From positions 1,054,001-1,118,000 of the forward strand of contig CP060234.1 in assembly GCA_023898685.1 (NCBI GenBank): 64,000 nucleotides of DNA, written 5' to 3'. Origin of the DNA: Phycisphaeraceae bacterium. GTDB lineage: Bacteria > Planctomycetota > Phycisphaerae > Phycisphaerales > UBA1924. Shown piece after piece: positions 33,369-43,652 of the stretch. The notes beneath the pieces were generated by a model that was not told where the DNA came from, made no database searches, and saw only the letters and a program-made list of their open reading frames with translations. Both the position numbers and the translations under genes were made by a program. Every line of letters starts with the position of its first letter. Position 1 is the first letter of the stretch.

Positions 33369-35573
33369 TTATCCGCACCCGGCGAGGAACGAGTTGATGA
33401 ACAGGTTGATATCAGCGAGGTCGTAGAGGCCGTTGCCGTCGAGATCGGCGATCGGGTTCTGGGTCGTGAAGCCGGTGATGAATGCGTTGATGTCGGCGAG
33501 ATCGAGCACGCCGAACGGGTCGGCGATGTCCGCGGGGCCGCAGTCGATGTTCTCGCTGTGCCTCAGCGCCGAAAGGGGCACGACGCCCGAGACAGTCGGG
33601 CCGACCCAGCGGAAGATCAGACCCGCGCCGCCGTCATATTCGAAGTACTCGATCCGCATCGCGTGGGCGCCCTGGGCCAGCGCGATGTCGCCGATGCGTG
33701 TCTGCATGCCGTGTAGGCCGTCATTCTCGACGACCATGTCGTCGCCGATGTACATGCGCGAGCCGTCGTCGGATTCGAGGCTGAAGGTGTAGAGCCCGTC
33801 GGCGGGCACGACGACATAGCCCTGGAAGACCGCGCCCATGTGGTCGGCCAGCGGGCCGCCGACGGGGTTGCCCGTCGTCGAGGCGAAGTTGATCGTGCCG
33901 ACCAGCGTTTCCTCGATCGGCGTCAGCGTCGAGAAGTCGGGGAGGGTGCTCACGCCCGGGTCGAGCTGGTAGTACGACGCCTGAAGTCCGATCGCGGGGT
34001 TGGGGATCGTGTCGGCCGGGCGGAGCGGATAGACCGAGACGCGGACGAGGGCGCTCTGGCCCGCGGTCGTGGTGTAGCTGAAGGTGTCGAGGCCCGTGTA
34101 GCCCGGCGCCGAGGTGTACCGAATCGCGTGCCAGGTCGGGTCGCCCGTGGGGTTGCTGATGCCCGCGATGACCGCCGTCCCGCCGTGCGGCGTGGGCGAC
34201 ATCACCGAGGCGAAGTCGACGGCGTCGCAGTTGGGGCCGACGTCGTTCTGCAGTGCGTAGATGTCGACGGGAACGCTTGTATATGTCGTGACGATGTCGT
34301 TGGTCGCTCCCGGTGTTGGTTCGAGATTGCAGGGCGCGGTGTACTGGAGGTAGTCCTCGATCATGGTCTGGACCTGATCGTGGAACCGCATCGCGATGTT
34401 GTTCATCCCGCCGCTGCAGGTGTGGCAGTAGGACATGATGGTTCCGGCGTGGCTGCCCGAGCAATCGATGCCGCAGTAGTCGAGGGGCGGGTTGAACTCG
34501 TGTGTGTGGATGGCGCCGAAGTTGTGTCCCATCTCGTGGGACATGACGTAGAGATCCCAGTTGCTCCCGTTGTAGTTCACGAGGGGATAGGGGAACCAGC
34601 CGGTCATGTGGCTCGACACGCCGTAGCCCCACCACGAGTCGCACATCGTGGCGAGCCAGGCGACCCCGCCGTAGGAGGGGACGCTCCCGGTCAGGAAGTG
34701 CGTGATGTTGCGGTTGACGCCGCCCATGTTGGCACGCCAGTGATCGGCGACCTGGTTCAGCGGATCGGGTGAAGCGGTGCCGGTGTAGGGATCGACGTTG
34801 GCCGACCATGTCCTCACGAACGGCACGACGAGGCGCACGTTGACGTCACGGCGGTAGATCTCGCTCGCCGCCGCCGCGAGGAACAGGGCGTACTCGCCCG
34901 AGGCCTGGGCGTTGCCGCCGAAGAGGTTGGACGTCCACTCCCAGTCCGAGTCGATCGCGACGCGCACGACGCGGCAGGGCGCGTCGCGGTCGTGGGGCTG
35001 CGAGGGGTCGGGCGGCACGGGCACGCCGTTCGGCGCGAACGCCTCGGCGTCGGCGCCGTCGATCCCGCACACGAAGCCCTCGGGATCGAACCTGAAATCG
35101 TCGAGGTCGGTGATGCGGGCGTCGCCGCCGGCGAGCCCGCCCGTCGAGACGCTGTAGACTTTGCCGCCGGTCTCGATGAAGCCGTTGGTCGCGAACCGGC
35201 CCAGGCCCAGCACGACGCGCGATTCGTGATCGCCCGCGACTGTTCCTGTGAGCAAGATGATGTCCGGCTTCTCGCTGATCTGATCGTCGATGAAGAACAC
35301 GCCGTCGTCGGTCCAGACGTCGAAGCGCTCGAGGTCGAGGTCGACGCGCGTCCCGCCCACGGGCAGACCCGAGATCGTGATCGGCTCGCCGACGGCCAAC
35401 TGCTGATACTGCCCGCGCTCGAACGCCTCGGCCGGCGCCCTGTCAGGCTCGACCGAGCCGACGCGGATCGCCGGGCCATCGGCCGTCGCCGGCGAGACTC
35501 CCGCCGCGACGGCGCCGGATGCGGCAATGGCGAGCATGAACCAGCTTGGCCGGCGGTTTCCGTGGTCGCACAT
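33369..35573 (-). CDS. Secreted metzincin protease with PA14 and GC-type dockerin domains
   Basis: This 734-residue exported protein has a signal peptide (SWFMLAIAASGAVAAGV). A zinc metalloprotease domain of the reprolysin type follows, with HEMGHNFGAIHTH near residue 347 and a Met-turn GTIMSYCH about 30 residues later. An Ig-like segment (TPHGGTAVIAG to TFSYTTTAG), a PA14 domain at about 529-665 (GLYTFSLESDDGSRMYIGDD), and a C-terminal pair of dockerin-like motifs (FGVLDLADINAFI, NGLYDLADINLFI) ending in AGCG complete it. The ATG at 35573 has AGGG six bases upstream. It is a paralogue of the next gene and probably acts at the cell surface or outside. Confidence 0.85.
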   Translation of the reverse strand: MCDHGNRRPSWFMLAIAASGAVAAGVSPATADGPAIRVGSVEPDRAPAEAFERGQYQQLAVGEPITISGLPVGGTRVDLDLERFDVWTDDGVFFIDDQISEKPDIILLTGTVAGDHESRVVLGLGRFATNGFIETGGKVYSVSTGGLAGGDARITDLDDFRFDPEGFVCGIDGADAEAFAPNGVPVPPDPSQPHDRDAPCRVVRVAIDSDWEWTSNLFGGNAQASGEYALFLAAAASEIYRRDVNVRLVVPFVRTWSANVDPYTGTASPDPLNQVADHWRANMGGVNRNITHFLTGSVPSYGGVAWLATMCDSWWGYGVSSHMTGWFPYPLVNYNGSNWDLYVMSHEMGHNFGAIHTHEFNPPLDYCGIDCSGSHAGTIMSYCHTCSGGMNNIAMRFHDQVQTMIEDYLQYTAPCNLEPTPGATNDIVTTYTSVPVDIYALQNDVGPNCDAVDFASVMSPTPHGGTAVIAGISNPTGDPTWHAIRYTSAPGYTGLDTFSYTTTAGQSALVRVSVYPLRPADTIPNPAIGLQASYYQLDPGVSTLPDFSTLTPIEETLVGTINFASTTGNPVGGPLADHMGAVFQGYVVVPADGLYTFSLESDDGSRMYIGDDMVVENDGLHGMQTRIGDIALAQGAHAMRIEYFEYDGGAGLIFRWVGPTVSGVVPLSALRHSENIDCGPADIADPFGVLDLADINAFITGFTTQNPIADLDGNGLYDLADINLFINSFLAGCG

Positions 35574-35634
35574 CGAACACCCTGTCTCGGCCATGGGCCG
35601 TGCAAGCGCGGCTCACATCTGAGCCGCAGCCGTG

Positions 35635-35663
35635 TATTCTCGGCTTTTGAGTCAAGCGGTCAA
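35635..35663 (-). promoter_or_regulatory. Possible promoter of the first metzincin gene
   Basis: On the minus strand TTGACC (35663-35658) and AGAATA (35640-35635) are 17 bases apart, about 60 bases before the ATG at 35573. The region is AT-richer than the flanking genes. The -10 match is weak. Confidence 0.35.
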
Positions 35664-35823
35664 CTTGAATCCGGCTGATGCTCCGATCTGGTTGTTCCGA
35701 GAGGTATTTGTTCGTATTCTGAAGCTGTCTTCTGGCGAGATCGGGTGCCCGCCGCGGCGTCGACAACGCAAACACAAATCGCCGCGGGCGGGGCGGCTCG
35801 CTTGGCATTGGTCGTCGTCCGGA

Positions 35824-38046
35824 CTACTCGCAGCCCGCAAGGAACGACTCGATAAAGGCCGAGAGGTCGTCAAGGTCCCAGACGCCGTAGGGCTCGGCGA
35901 TGTCGGTGGCCGGCCAGTGGATCTGGAACCCGACGACGAAATCGGTAATGTCCTGGAGATCGAGGATGCCGAACGGCGCGGCGATGTCCGCGGGTCCGCA
36001 GGTGAGCCCGGCGTGGCGCAGGGCGCTGGTCGGCACGACGCCCGAGCCGCCCGGCCCGGCCCAGCGGTAGATCAGGCCCGCGCCGCCTCCCGCCTCGAAG
36101 AACTCGATGCGGACGGCGTGGTCGCCCTGGGCCAGCGCGATCTGCCCGGAGGCCGACTGCATGCCGTGCAGCCCGTCGTTGTTGACGACGAGGTCGTCGC
36201 CGATGTAGAGCAGCGAGCCGTCGTCCGACTCGAGGCTGAAGGTGTAAAGCCCGTCGGCGGGGGCGCGGACGTAGCCCTCGAACACCGCGCCGACGTTGTC
36301 GGCGAGCGGGCCGCCCACGGCGTCGCCCGTCGTCGAGGCGTAGTTGATCGTGGGGGCGTAGGCCTCGGCCACCGGGGTCATGCCCGAGAAGTCGGGCACG
36401 ACGCTGTGCCCGCCCCCGATGTCGTAGTAGGCCGCGTACAGGCCCGGCTCGGGGTTGTTGATCGTCTCGGCGGCGCGAAGGGACACGATGGAGACGGCGA
36501 CGTTCGCACTCTGGCCCGCGGTGGTGGTGTAGCTGAACGAATCGGCGCCCGTGAAGCCGGGAGCGGGGGTGTAGCGGACGAAGTGTCCCGTGGGGTCGCC
36601 CGTCGGGTTGTCCCACCCCGCGACCACGGCGGTGCCACCGTTCGCGGTGGGTGACTGGACCGAGGCGAGGCCGACAGGGGCGCACGCGTCGCCATGATCG
36701 TTGCCCAGCACGAACAGATCAACCGCGCTGTCGACGAAGGTGGTGGTGGAGTCGTCGTTGGCGCCGGCGGTGGGTTCGAGGCTGCACGGGGCGTCGAACG
36801 CGAGGTAGTCCTCGATGACCGCACGCACGAGCGGGTGGAAGGTGAGGTCGATGTTGGCCAGCCCGCCGCTGCAGATGTGGCAGTAGGACATGATGGTGCC
36901 GTCGTGGCTGCCCGAGCAGTCGATGCCGCAGTTGTCGATGGGCGGGTTGTAGCCGTCGTGGGTGTGGAGGGTGCCGAAGTTGTGGCCCAGTTCGTGGGCC
37001 ATGACGACGAGGTCCCAGTTGCCGTTCGAGTGGGTCTCGAGCGGGTAGGGGAACGAGCCGTTCATGTAGGACGAGACGCCGTAGCCCCAGTCGGTGTTGC
37101 ACATGACGCTCAGATAGGCGACACCGCCGTAGCTGGTGTTGGCGCCGGTGAGCAGGTGGGTCAGCTCGCGGTCGACCCCGCCCATGTTGGAACGCCAGAA
37201 GTCGCGGACCTGGTCGAGCGGGTCGGGCGACGTGGTCCCGTTGTAGGGGTCGACGTCGGCCGAGAAGGTGCGAAGGTAGGGCACGACGAGCCGCACGTTG
37301 AGGTCCCGCTGATAGATTTCGCTGATCGCGGCGGTGACGAAGAGCGCGTACTCGGCCGCGGCCTCGGCGTTGCCGCCGAACCGCTCGGACGTCCATTCCC
37401 AGTCGCTGTCGAGCGCGATGCGCGCCACGCGGCAGGGGGGCGTGCCGCGGTCCCAGCTCTGGGCGGGATCGGGCGGCACGGGCAGACCGAACGGGGCGAG
37501 CTTGGCCTCGTCGGGCCCGTCGACGCCGCAGGCGTGAATCGCCGCCTGATCGAACTGGAAGCCCGCGAGGTCGGTGATGCGGATGTCCTGGGGTTGAGCG
37601 GCGCCGCCCTTGTACGAGCCGGCCGAGACGCTGTAGGTCTTGCCGTCGGTCGCGATGAATCCGTTGGAAACGTGCCGTCCCAGACCCAGAACGACCTCGG
37701 AGTTCGCATTGCCCACGACAGCGCCGCGGAGGAGCGTGATGGCGGGCTTCTCGTGCGACGCGTCGTTGATGAAGAACACACCGTCGCTCGCCCAGATGTC
37801 GAAGCGTTGGAGTTCGAGATCGACTCGCACGTCGCCCACCGGCACACCCCGGAGCGTAGTCGACTCGCCCACGGCGAGGCGTGCAAGCTCGGCGTCGCCG
37901 AACGCCCGGGCGACGGCGGCGTTGGCATCGGCGACGTTCCGCACATCGACCTCCAGAGCCCACGCGGCACCGCAGGTGAATGCAACGCCGGCGAGCGCCG
38001 CGAGCGCGGCACGGGAAAAACCTGGTTGTTGCATATCCATCCCCAT
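35824..38046 (-). CDS. Secreted metzincin protease with PA14 and GC-type dockerin domains, paralogue
   Basis: This protein of about 740 residues has the same order of parts as its downstream neighbour: signal peptide (ALAALAGVAFTCGAAWA), protease domain with HELGHNFGTLHTH near residue 350 and GTIMSYCH, Ig-like segment, PA14 domain (GLYTFSLESDDGSLLYIGDD), and a terminal dockerin-like pair (FGILDLQDITDFV, YGVWDLDDLSAFI) ending AGCE. The two proteins are alike along their full length, which indicates tandem duplication. The start could be ATG 38046, 38040 or 38034. A gap of 250 bases separates it from the downstream copy, so they may be transcribed separately. Confidence 0.85.
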   Translation of the reverse strand: MGMDMQQPGFSRAALAALAGVAFTCGAAWALEVDVRNVADANAAVARAFGDAELARLAVGESTTLRGVPVGDVRVDLELQRFDIWASDGVFFINDASHEKPAITLLRGAVVGNANSEVVLGLGRHVSNGFIATDGKTYSVSAGSYKGGAAQPQDIRITDLAGFQFDQAAIHACGVDGPDEAKLAPFGLPVPPDPAQSWDRGTPPCRVARIALDSDWEWTSERFGGNAEAAAEYALFVTAAISEIYQRDLNVRLVVPYLRTFSADVDPYNGTTSPDPLDQVRDFWRSNMGGVDRELTHLLTGANTSYGGVAYLSVMCNTDWGYGVSSYMNGSFPYPLETHSNGNWDLVVMAHELGHNFGTLHTHDGYNPPIDNCGIDCSGSHDGTIMSYCHICSGGLANIDLTFHPLVRAVIEDYLAFDAPCSLEPTAGANDDSTTTFVDSAVDLFVLGNDHGDACAPVGLASVQSPTANGGTAVVAGWDNPTGDPTGHFVRYTPAPGFTGADSFSYTTTAGQSANVAVSIVSLRAAETINNPEPGLYAAYYDIGGGHSVVPDFSGMTPVAEAYAPTINYASTTGDAVGGPLADNVGAVFEGYVRAPADGLYTFSLESDDGSLLYIGDDLVVNNDGLHGMQSASGQIALAQGDHAVRIEFFEAGGGAGLIYRWAGPGGSGVVPTSALRHAGLTCGPADIAAPFGILDLQDITDFVVGFQIHWPATDIAEPYGVWDLDDLSAFIESFLAGCE

Positions 38047-38195
38047 TCTGAGAACCCACTCTTGTTCGGGCTGTGGACAGTGATCGCGCAAGCCGCGCGA
38101 GACCCCGCCTCTGTTCGGCCGGTCGTTGGGCGGGGTTCCACCCGATTCCGAATGAACGCTGCCGACAATCCCGATGCCGTGGCGCCGGGCCCGGA

Positions 38196-39923
38196 TCAGC
38201 CCCCGTACGCCACGCTCGCGATCGTGAGATCGTCGGAGAGCGCATCGGTCTCGGCGTGGTCGCGCACCGCCTTGGCGAGCGCGACCACGTCGTCGCGAGG
38301 GGCCCGGCTCGATCGGAGTGCGGCCATGGCGCGCTCGAGCCCGAACTGCTCGCCGTCCGGGTTGTGCTGCTCGAGCAGCCCGTCGCTGAAGACGACGAGC
38401 CGCGAGCCGCGGGGGAACGCGACTGATTCCCGCTGGTAGTCGGCGTCGGGCTTGACGCCCAGCACGAGCCCGCCCTCACATTCGATCGAGCGGCACTCGC
38501 CGGCGGGCGAGACGATGAACCAGAGGCCGTGCCCCGCGTCGACGAACTCGAGCGTCTCGGTCTCCGGGTCGAGCACGCCCAGCCAGAGCGAGACGAACTC
38601 GCCGTCGGCGCTGCGGGCGTAGAGCGACTTGTTGGCGGCGCGGATCGCCTCGTCGGCGCTGTCGCCGTGCGTAAGCGCCATGCGGAGCTCGGCCTGGGCG
38701 GTGGCCATCAGGATCGCCGCGGCGACGCCCTTGCCGATCACGTCACCCAGGAAGAGCGCGAGCCGTCCATCGCCCAGGGGGACGGCGTCGAAGAGATCGC
38801 CCGCGACCGTCCTGCCCGGCTTGTTCTGCATCGCGTACTCGAACGCGCCGACCGTGTCGAGGGCCTTGGGCATCAGGCGCACCTGCGCCTCCCGCGCCGC
38901 CCTGATCTCGGCCATCAGCCGCCCGCTCTTCTTCTCGTGCTCGATGCGCTTGAGGTTGCCGAGCGCGAGCCCGCACATCCGGCTCACGGCCTGGCAGAAC
39001 GCGGCGGCGTCGTTGGCGATCGATTCCTCGGCGTCGCGCGCGTCGAGGTAGAGATAGGCCTCGACCGAAGAGCCCAGCATGATCGGGGCGCACAGCGCCG
39101 CGTGGATGCCCAGGCGGATGATGCTCTCCCCGTAGTTCACCCCGCTGTCGCCGGTCATCCGCACGATCTCGCCGTTGCTCGCGGCGTTGATCAGCGAGCG
39201 CGAGAAGGTGAACTTGGGCGCCGGGGGCTCGCCACCCTCACGGTGCGTCGGGTCGTCGGGTCCGACGAGACGATCGGTCTCGGGGCCGGCTGCGCTGATC
39301 ACCTGCACGTCGCCCGAGCTGCTGACCTGGCGGATGAACGCCGCCCGGCGGAAGCCCGTTCCCCGCGTCACCGCGTCGAGGGCCTTGTCGCCCAGGTCAC
39401 GCTCGCTGGTGGCGGCGTTGATCGCCGCGGCGCACTCGATGAGCAGGTCGAGCCGCTGCTGGGCGACCGAGCGCAGCTCGCGAACCGGCACGCGCTGCAC
39501 GCGGTGGCTGGTCGTCGCGAGGTCGTTGGTGGTAGGCATCGACGTGCTGCGGTCGGCGTCGTCGATCACGCGGAGCGTCCAGGGCCCGACGCGGACGAGG
39601 TCGCCGTCGTTGAGCGGCGCGGGCTGCTCGGGTTCGAGCCTGATGCCGTTGAGGAACGTCCCGTGCCGGCTCTCGAGGTCGGTCAGCAGCCAGTCGCTGC
39701 CTCGCCTGAGCACGCGGCAGTGCCGGCGGGAGACGGTCTTGTCGGCGAGTTGATGGTCGACGTTGGAGGACCGCCCGATGACCACGGGGGCGTCGGGGCG
39801 GACCGCGATCTGGTCGATCGGCGGGCCGGCGATGGCTTCGAGGCGGAGCCTCCGTGTGGGCTCGGCCGCCTCGCCCGGATTCGGGGCGAATGAGGGCATG
39901 GATGAAGCGGGTGCTCCGGTCAT
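38196..39923 (-). CDS. FHA-GAF-SpoIIE/PP2C phosphatase
   Basis: This 575-residue cytoplasmic protein has an FHA domain at about residues 35-115 (VVIGRSSNVDHQ, TVSRRHCRV, LESRHGTFLNGIRL), which binds phosphothreonine. A GAF-like domain follows at about 155-320, and an RsbU/SpoIIE-type PP2C phosphatase fills the C-terminus. The metal-binding Asp residues are in VAGDLFDAVPLGDG, LFLGDVIGKGVAAA and VVFSDGLLEQ. Such enzymes reset partner-switching regulators of sigma factors. I placed the start at ATG 39923 so that it does not overlap the divergent sigma factor gene. A paralogue lies at 45743. Confidence 0.88.
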   Translation of the reverse strand: MTGAPASSMPSFAPNPGEAAEPTRRLRLEAIAGPPIDQIAVRPDAPVVIGRSSNVDHQLADKTVSRRHCRVLRRGSDWLLTDLESRHGTFLNGIRLEPEQPAPLNDGDLVRVGPWTLRVIDDADRSTSMPTTNDLATTSHRVQRVPVRELRSVAQQRLDLLIECAAAINAATSERDLGDKALDAVTRGTGFRRAAFIRQVSSSGDVQVISAAGPETDRLVGPDDPTHREGGEPPAPKFTFSRSLINAASNGEIVRMTGDSGVNYGESIIRLGIHAALCAPIMLGSSVEAYLYLDARDAEESIANDAAAFCQAVSRMCGLALGNLKRIEHEKKSGRLMAEIRAAREAQVRLMPKALDTVGAFEYAMQNKPGRTVAGDLFDAVPLGDGRLALFLGDVIGKGVAAAILMATAQAELRMALTHGDSADEAIRAANKSLYARSADGEFVSLWLGVLDPETETLEFVDAGHGLWFIVSPAGECRSIECEGGLVLGVKPDADYQRESVAFPRGSRLVVFSDGLLEQHNPDGEQFGLERAMAALRSSRAPRDDVVALAKAVRDHAETDALSDDLTIASVAYGG

Positions 39924-40039
39924 GGTGTACCCGGTGCCGGAAGAGAGCCGGCCCCGGAATACCAGCATAGCCCGAACCCTTCTGGTCAGGACATGATTTA
40001 CGCGCGCCAGACCGTAAACTAGGGCGACGGGAGGATACC

Positions 40040-40678
40040 GTGACGCCAAACGAGGACATGCTCGGGGAGTTGCTCGATCGCGCGCAGGCCGGGGAGCGGG
40101 AGGCGCTCATTGAGCTGCTCGAGGCCGCGGCGCCGCGCGTCCGGGCCCGGATCGGCCCCAAGATCAGCCCGCATCTGCGCAGCTCGATCGACGAGGACGA
40201 CGTCATGCAGGTGACCTACCTCGAAGTGGTCACCCGGTTCGACACGTTCCACGGCGGGGGGTCATCGGGCTTCATCGCTTGGATGGCCAGGCTCGCCGAG
40301 AACAACCTGATCGATGCCATCCGGATGCTCGAGGCCGAGAAGCGGCCCAACCCCCGCAACCGCGTCGGCGCACAGGCGGTGGCGGGTGAGGAAAGTACCT
40401 ACGCGCTGATCGACCTGATCGGGGTGACCGTCACCACACCAAGCAAGGCGGCCGTGGCGGGCGAGATCCGCGAGGCGCTCAACAACGTGCTCGCGAAGCT
40501 GCCTCCCGACTACGCGACGGTGATCCGGCTATATGACCTCAAGGGAAAACCCGCATCGGAGGTCGCGGCCGAGTTGGGGCGGAGCGAGGGGGCGATCTAC
40601 ATGCTCAGGGCCAGGGCCCACGATCGGCTGCGGGAGTTGCTGCCGGGTGAGTCGAGGTTTTTCTCCGTCGGGGGCTAG
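40040..40678 (+). CDS. ECF-type RNA polymerase sigma factor
   Basis: This 212-residue protein has region 2 (SSIDEDDVMQVTYLEVV to GFIAWMARLAENNLIDAIR) and region 4 (LAKLPPDYATVIRLYDLKG, then ELGRSEGAIYMLRARAHDRL) of an ECF sigma factor. The GTG start at 40040 has GGAGG five bases upstream. It is followed at once by a Ser/Thr kinase gene, a frequent arrangement in planctomycetes where kinases are thought to control the sigma factor. An FHA-phosphatase gene is divergent from it. No anti-sigma factor is seen nearby. Confidence 0.88.
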   Translation: MTPNEDMLGELLDRAQAGEREALIELLEAAAPRVRARIGPKISPHLRSSIDEDDVMQVTYLEVVTRFDTFHGGGSSGFIAWMARLAENNLIDAIRMLEAEKRPNPRNRVGAQAVAGEESTYALIDLIGVTVTTPSKAAVAGEIREALNNVLAKLPPDYATVIRLYDLKGKPASEVAAELGRSEGAIYMLRARAHDRLRELLPGESRFFSVGG

Positions 40679-40756
40679 GCCGCGTGACGCTCCGCCCTCG
40701 GTTCCGTTCTCCGTAGGGCGGATTCCCGAGAGGGGCTCAAGACCGAGGGCAGGGAT

Positions 40757-43498
40757 TTGGACACGTCGGACCCTGGAAACAGCCAGCACCGAACGGCCGA
40801 CCGGCCGCGCCCGCGAAGTGTCTCTCCCACGGGGTCGGATCGGGCCCTGATCCTCGGCGCCTTCGAGCAGGCCGACCGGGCGGCTGGGTCCGATCATCCC
40901 GGAGCCGACGAACACGCTCCCCCGCCCGATCTGCCCGCGGGCCTGTTCCCGGGGTACGAGCTTCGGCGCGAGATCCACCGGGGCGGGCAGGGGGTGGTCT
41001 ACAAGGCGACCCAGCTTTCGACCAAACAAACTGTCGCGCTGAAGCTGATGCACAACCGCACGGCGATCGGCACCGCCGGGCGGGCCCGGTTCGAGCGCGA
41101 GGTGCACGTGCTGGGCCAGCTCGACCACCCGGGGATCGTCAACGTGCTCGACAGCGGCACGACCTCGGACGGTGGGCTGTTCTACGTGATGGACTACGTC
41201 GGGGGCAAGCCCCTCGATGCGATCCTGCGCGAGTGGCGGGCAAGGGCGGAGCGGATCCGGTCGGGGTCGAGCACGTCGCGCGCGTCGTCGCGCACCTCGG
41301 CGCTGGGCTCGACCGAGCTGCGCGACCGGCTCATGCTGTTCGCGAAGGTGTGCGAGGGCGTGAACGCGGCCCACCTCAAGGGCGTGATCCACCGCGACCT
41401 CAAGCCCGCAAACATCCGCCTCGACTCGCGGGGCGAGCCGGTGGTGGTCGACTTCGGGCTCGCGAAGGTGTCGAGCGGCGAGGGGTCGAGCTTCGACGCG
41501 CGCGAGATGACGACCACAGGGCAGTTCATCGGTTCGATGCCCTGGTCGAGCCCCGAGCAGGCGGAGGGCGCCCACGACGCGGTCGACACGCGGTCGGACG
41601 TGTACAGCCTTGGTGTCGTCCTCTACCAGATCATCACGGGGGGGCGGTTCCCCTACGTGGTCGTCGGGACGATGCGGGAGGTGATGCACAACATCGTGCA
41701 CACCGAGCCCGAGCGGCCCAGCCTGATCGACCGCGGGATCAACGACGAAGTCGAGACGATCGTGCTCAAGGCGCTGGCGAAGGAACGCGAGCGTCGCTAT
41801 CAGACGGCGGGCGAGCTCGCCCGCGATGTGCGCCGGTATCTGGCTGGTGAGCCGATCGAGGCGAAACGCGACAGCGGCTTGTACCTGCTCCGCAAGGCGC
41901 TGCGCCGGCACCGCGTCACGGCGGGGTTCATCGCGGCGATGGTCGTGCTGACACTGGGGTTCACGGCGACGCTGGCGGCGAAGTACGCCGAGGCCAACGG
42001 GCTTCGGATCAAGGCGGTCAGCGAGGCGACGGCGGCCCGGCTGGCCGAGCAGAACGCGGAGAACGAGCGCGAGCGGGCGGAGGCGAACTTCGACGCGGTA
42101 CGCGACCTGGCGCATACGTTCATGTTCGGTTTCAGCGACGAGATCGAGCACCTGGCGGGGGCGACGAGCGCGCGGGCGATGGTGGTCGCCAAGGCGGCCG
42201 AGTATCTCGCCAGGCTCCAGAGGCAGATCGACGCGGAGCCGACGCCCCGGCCCGCGCTGCTCGCCGATCTCGCGGGGGCGTACGACCGGCTCGCGGATCT
42301 CCAGGCGGCGTTCGCCGAGGCAAACCTGGGCGAGTCGGATGAGGCCGGCGCGAACTACGAACGGGCGCAGAATATCCTCGCGGGGCTGCTGGCGGACGAC
42401 CCAGGCAACGGGATGCTCTGGCTCGGCGCGGCCCGGAACGCGATGGCCCGGGCGAGATTCCAGCAGACGAATGGGCAATTCGACGACGCGATCGCGACGG
42501 CGCTCGACGGGCTGGCCGATCTCGATCGGGCGGTCGAATTCGGGGCGCGGGCCCTCGATGTCGGCCGGGAGAAGGCCGCGTGCTGGGTGATCCTGGGTGA
42601 TCTTCACCAGCGCCTGGGGCGTGCGGCGGACAACAGCAAGTCGGCGGGCGAATGGATCGCGCGGGCCCTGTCGTGGTACGACCGGGCCGACGCGTGGTGG
42701 CAGGTCGCGCCTGCCGACCTCGACCGCGAGGCGAGGCTGGCTCGGGCCGAGCTGCTCAAGCTGCGGTCGCGCTCGATCGGCGAGCGGGCCAACTGGTCGC
42801 GGCGCGACGCGGGTGATCCGGGCGACGAGAAGTACGACGACGCGGAACGTGACGCGCAGGAGGAGCTGCGCCTGGCGACCGAGTCGGCGGCGATGTACGA
42901 GGCGCTGCGGAACGGCGACCCGGCCGACCGGGACGCGCAGCGGGGGCTCGTGACGGCACGGATGGAGATCGGGCAGGCCGCCGAGTCGCTCGCCCAGATC
43001 CGCAAACAAGCCGGACGGCCCGAGGCAGAGGTCAACGACGGGCTTTCCGAGTCGCTGGCGGCGTGCCAGTCGGCGTACGCCGCCGCCCAGTCGCTGGCTC
43101 GCGATCTGCCCGACCTCGACGCCCAGCGGCTGCTCGGGCTGGCGATGAACAAGGTGGGCAACGCCCTGCGGTCGCTGGGCCGGCTGGACGAGTCGGAGTT
43201 GCTGTATTCAGAGATGGTCGCCCACCGCGAGGGGATTGTCCGCACCGACCCCACCCCGATGCACCGGCGGGACCTGGCGCTCGCGCAGGGCAAGCTCGCC
43301 CAGATCGCCCAGTTCCGCGGTCGTCAGCAGGAGGGGGAGGCGCGGGCGGCTTCGTACCGGGAAGCGCTCCACGGCTTCCTGGCGGCGTTATCGGGCTTCC
43401 GATCGCTCGACGCCGACGGCGTTCCGATGGCCCGCGAGATCGAGCAGACCGAGCGGGTGATCCGCTCCCTCCAGGCCGAGCTGGGTGAAACGCCGTGA
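40757..43498 (+). CDS. Transmembrane Ser/Thr protein kinase
   Basis: This 913-residue protein has a Hanks-type kinase domain at about residues 67-345: glycine loop IHRGGQGVVYKA, VALKL lysine, HRD motif IHRDLKPANI near 211, DFG motif VVDFGLAKV near 231, and SPEQ in the activation segment. One membrane helix follows at about 389-412 (FIAAMVVLTLGFTATLAA). The remaining 500 residues are helical with tetratricopeptide-like character and would lie outside the cytoplasm. The start is a TTG at 40757 with GAGGG seven bases upstream, since no ATG precedes the kinase fold in frame. It lies 78 bases after the sigma factor gene. Confidence 0.88.
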   Translation: MDTSDPGNSQHRTADRPRPRSVSPTGSDRALILGAFEQADRAAGSDHPGADEHAPPPDLPAGLFPGYELRREIHRGGQGVVYKATQLSTKQTVALKLMHNRTAIGTAGRARFEREVHVLGQLDHPGIVNVLDSGTTSDGGLFYVMDYVGGKPLDAILREWRARAERIRSGSSTSRASSRTSALGSTELRDRLMLFAKVCEGVNAAHLKGVIHRDLKPANIRLDSRGEPVVVDFGLAKVSSGEGSSFDAREMTTTGQFIGSMPWSSPEQAEGAHDAVDTRSDVYSLGVVLYQIITGGRFPYVVVGTMREVMHNIVHTEPERPSLIDRGINDEVETIVLKALAKERERRYQTAGELARDVRRYLAGEPIEAKRDSGLYLLRKALRRHRVTAGFIAAMVVLTLGFTATLAAKYAEANGLRIKAVSEATAARLAEQNAENERERAEANFDAVRDLAHTFMFGFSDEIEHLAGATSARAMVVAKAAEYLARLQRQIDAEPTPRPALLADLAGAYDRLADLQAAFAEANLGESDEAGANYERAQNILAGLLADDPGNGMLWLGAARNAMARARFQQTNGQFDDAIATALDGLADLDRAVEFGARALDVGREKAACWVILGDLHQRLGRAADNSKSAGEWIARALSWYDRADAWWQVAPADLDREARLARAELLKLRSRSIGERANWSRRDAGDPGDEKYDDAERDAQEELRLATESAAMYEALRNGDPADRDAQRGLVTARMEIGQAAESLAQIRKQAGRPEAEVNDGLSESLAACQSAYAAAQSLARDLPDLDAQRLLGLAMNKVGNALRSLGRLDESELLYSEMVAHREGIVRTDPTPMHRRDLALAQGKLAQIAQFRGRQQEGEARAASYREALHGFLAALSGFRSLDADGVPMAREIEQTERVIRSLQAELGETP

Positions 43499-43652
43499 CG
43501 CGGTCGCGGCCCGACCCCAACCCGAGCATTGACTGTGGGTTGCGGGGCTTGTCAGGCAGGAATCGTGTGCATGGCTGATGGATTCACACCGGAACATGGG
43601 GTACCTTGGGCAGGCGAATCCCGTGCCGCCCAGTGAGAGAGAGGGGCCCGTC

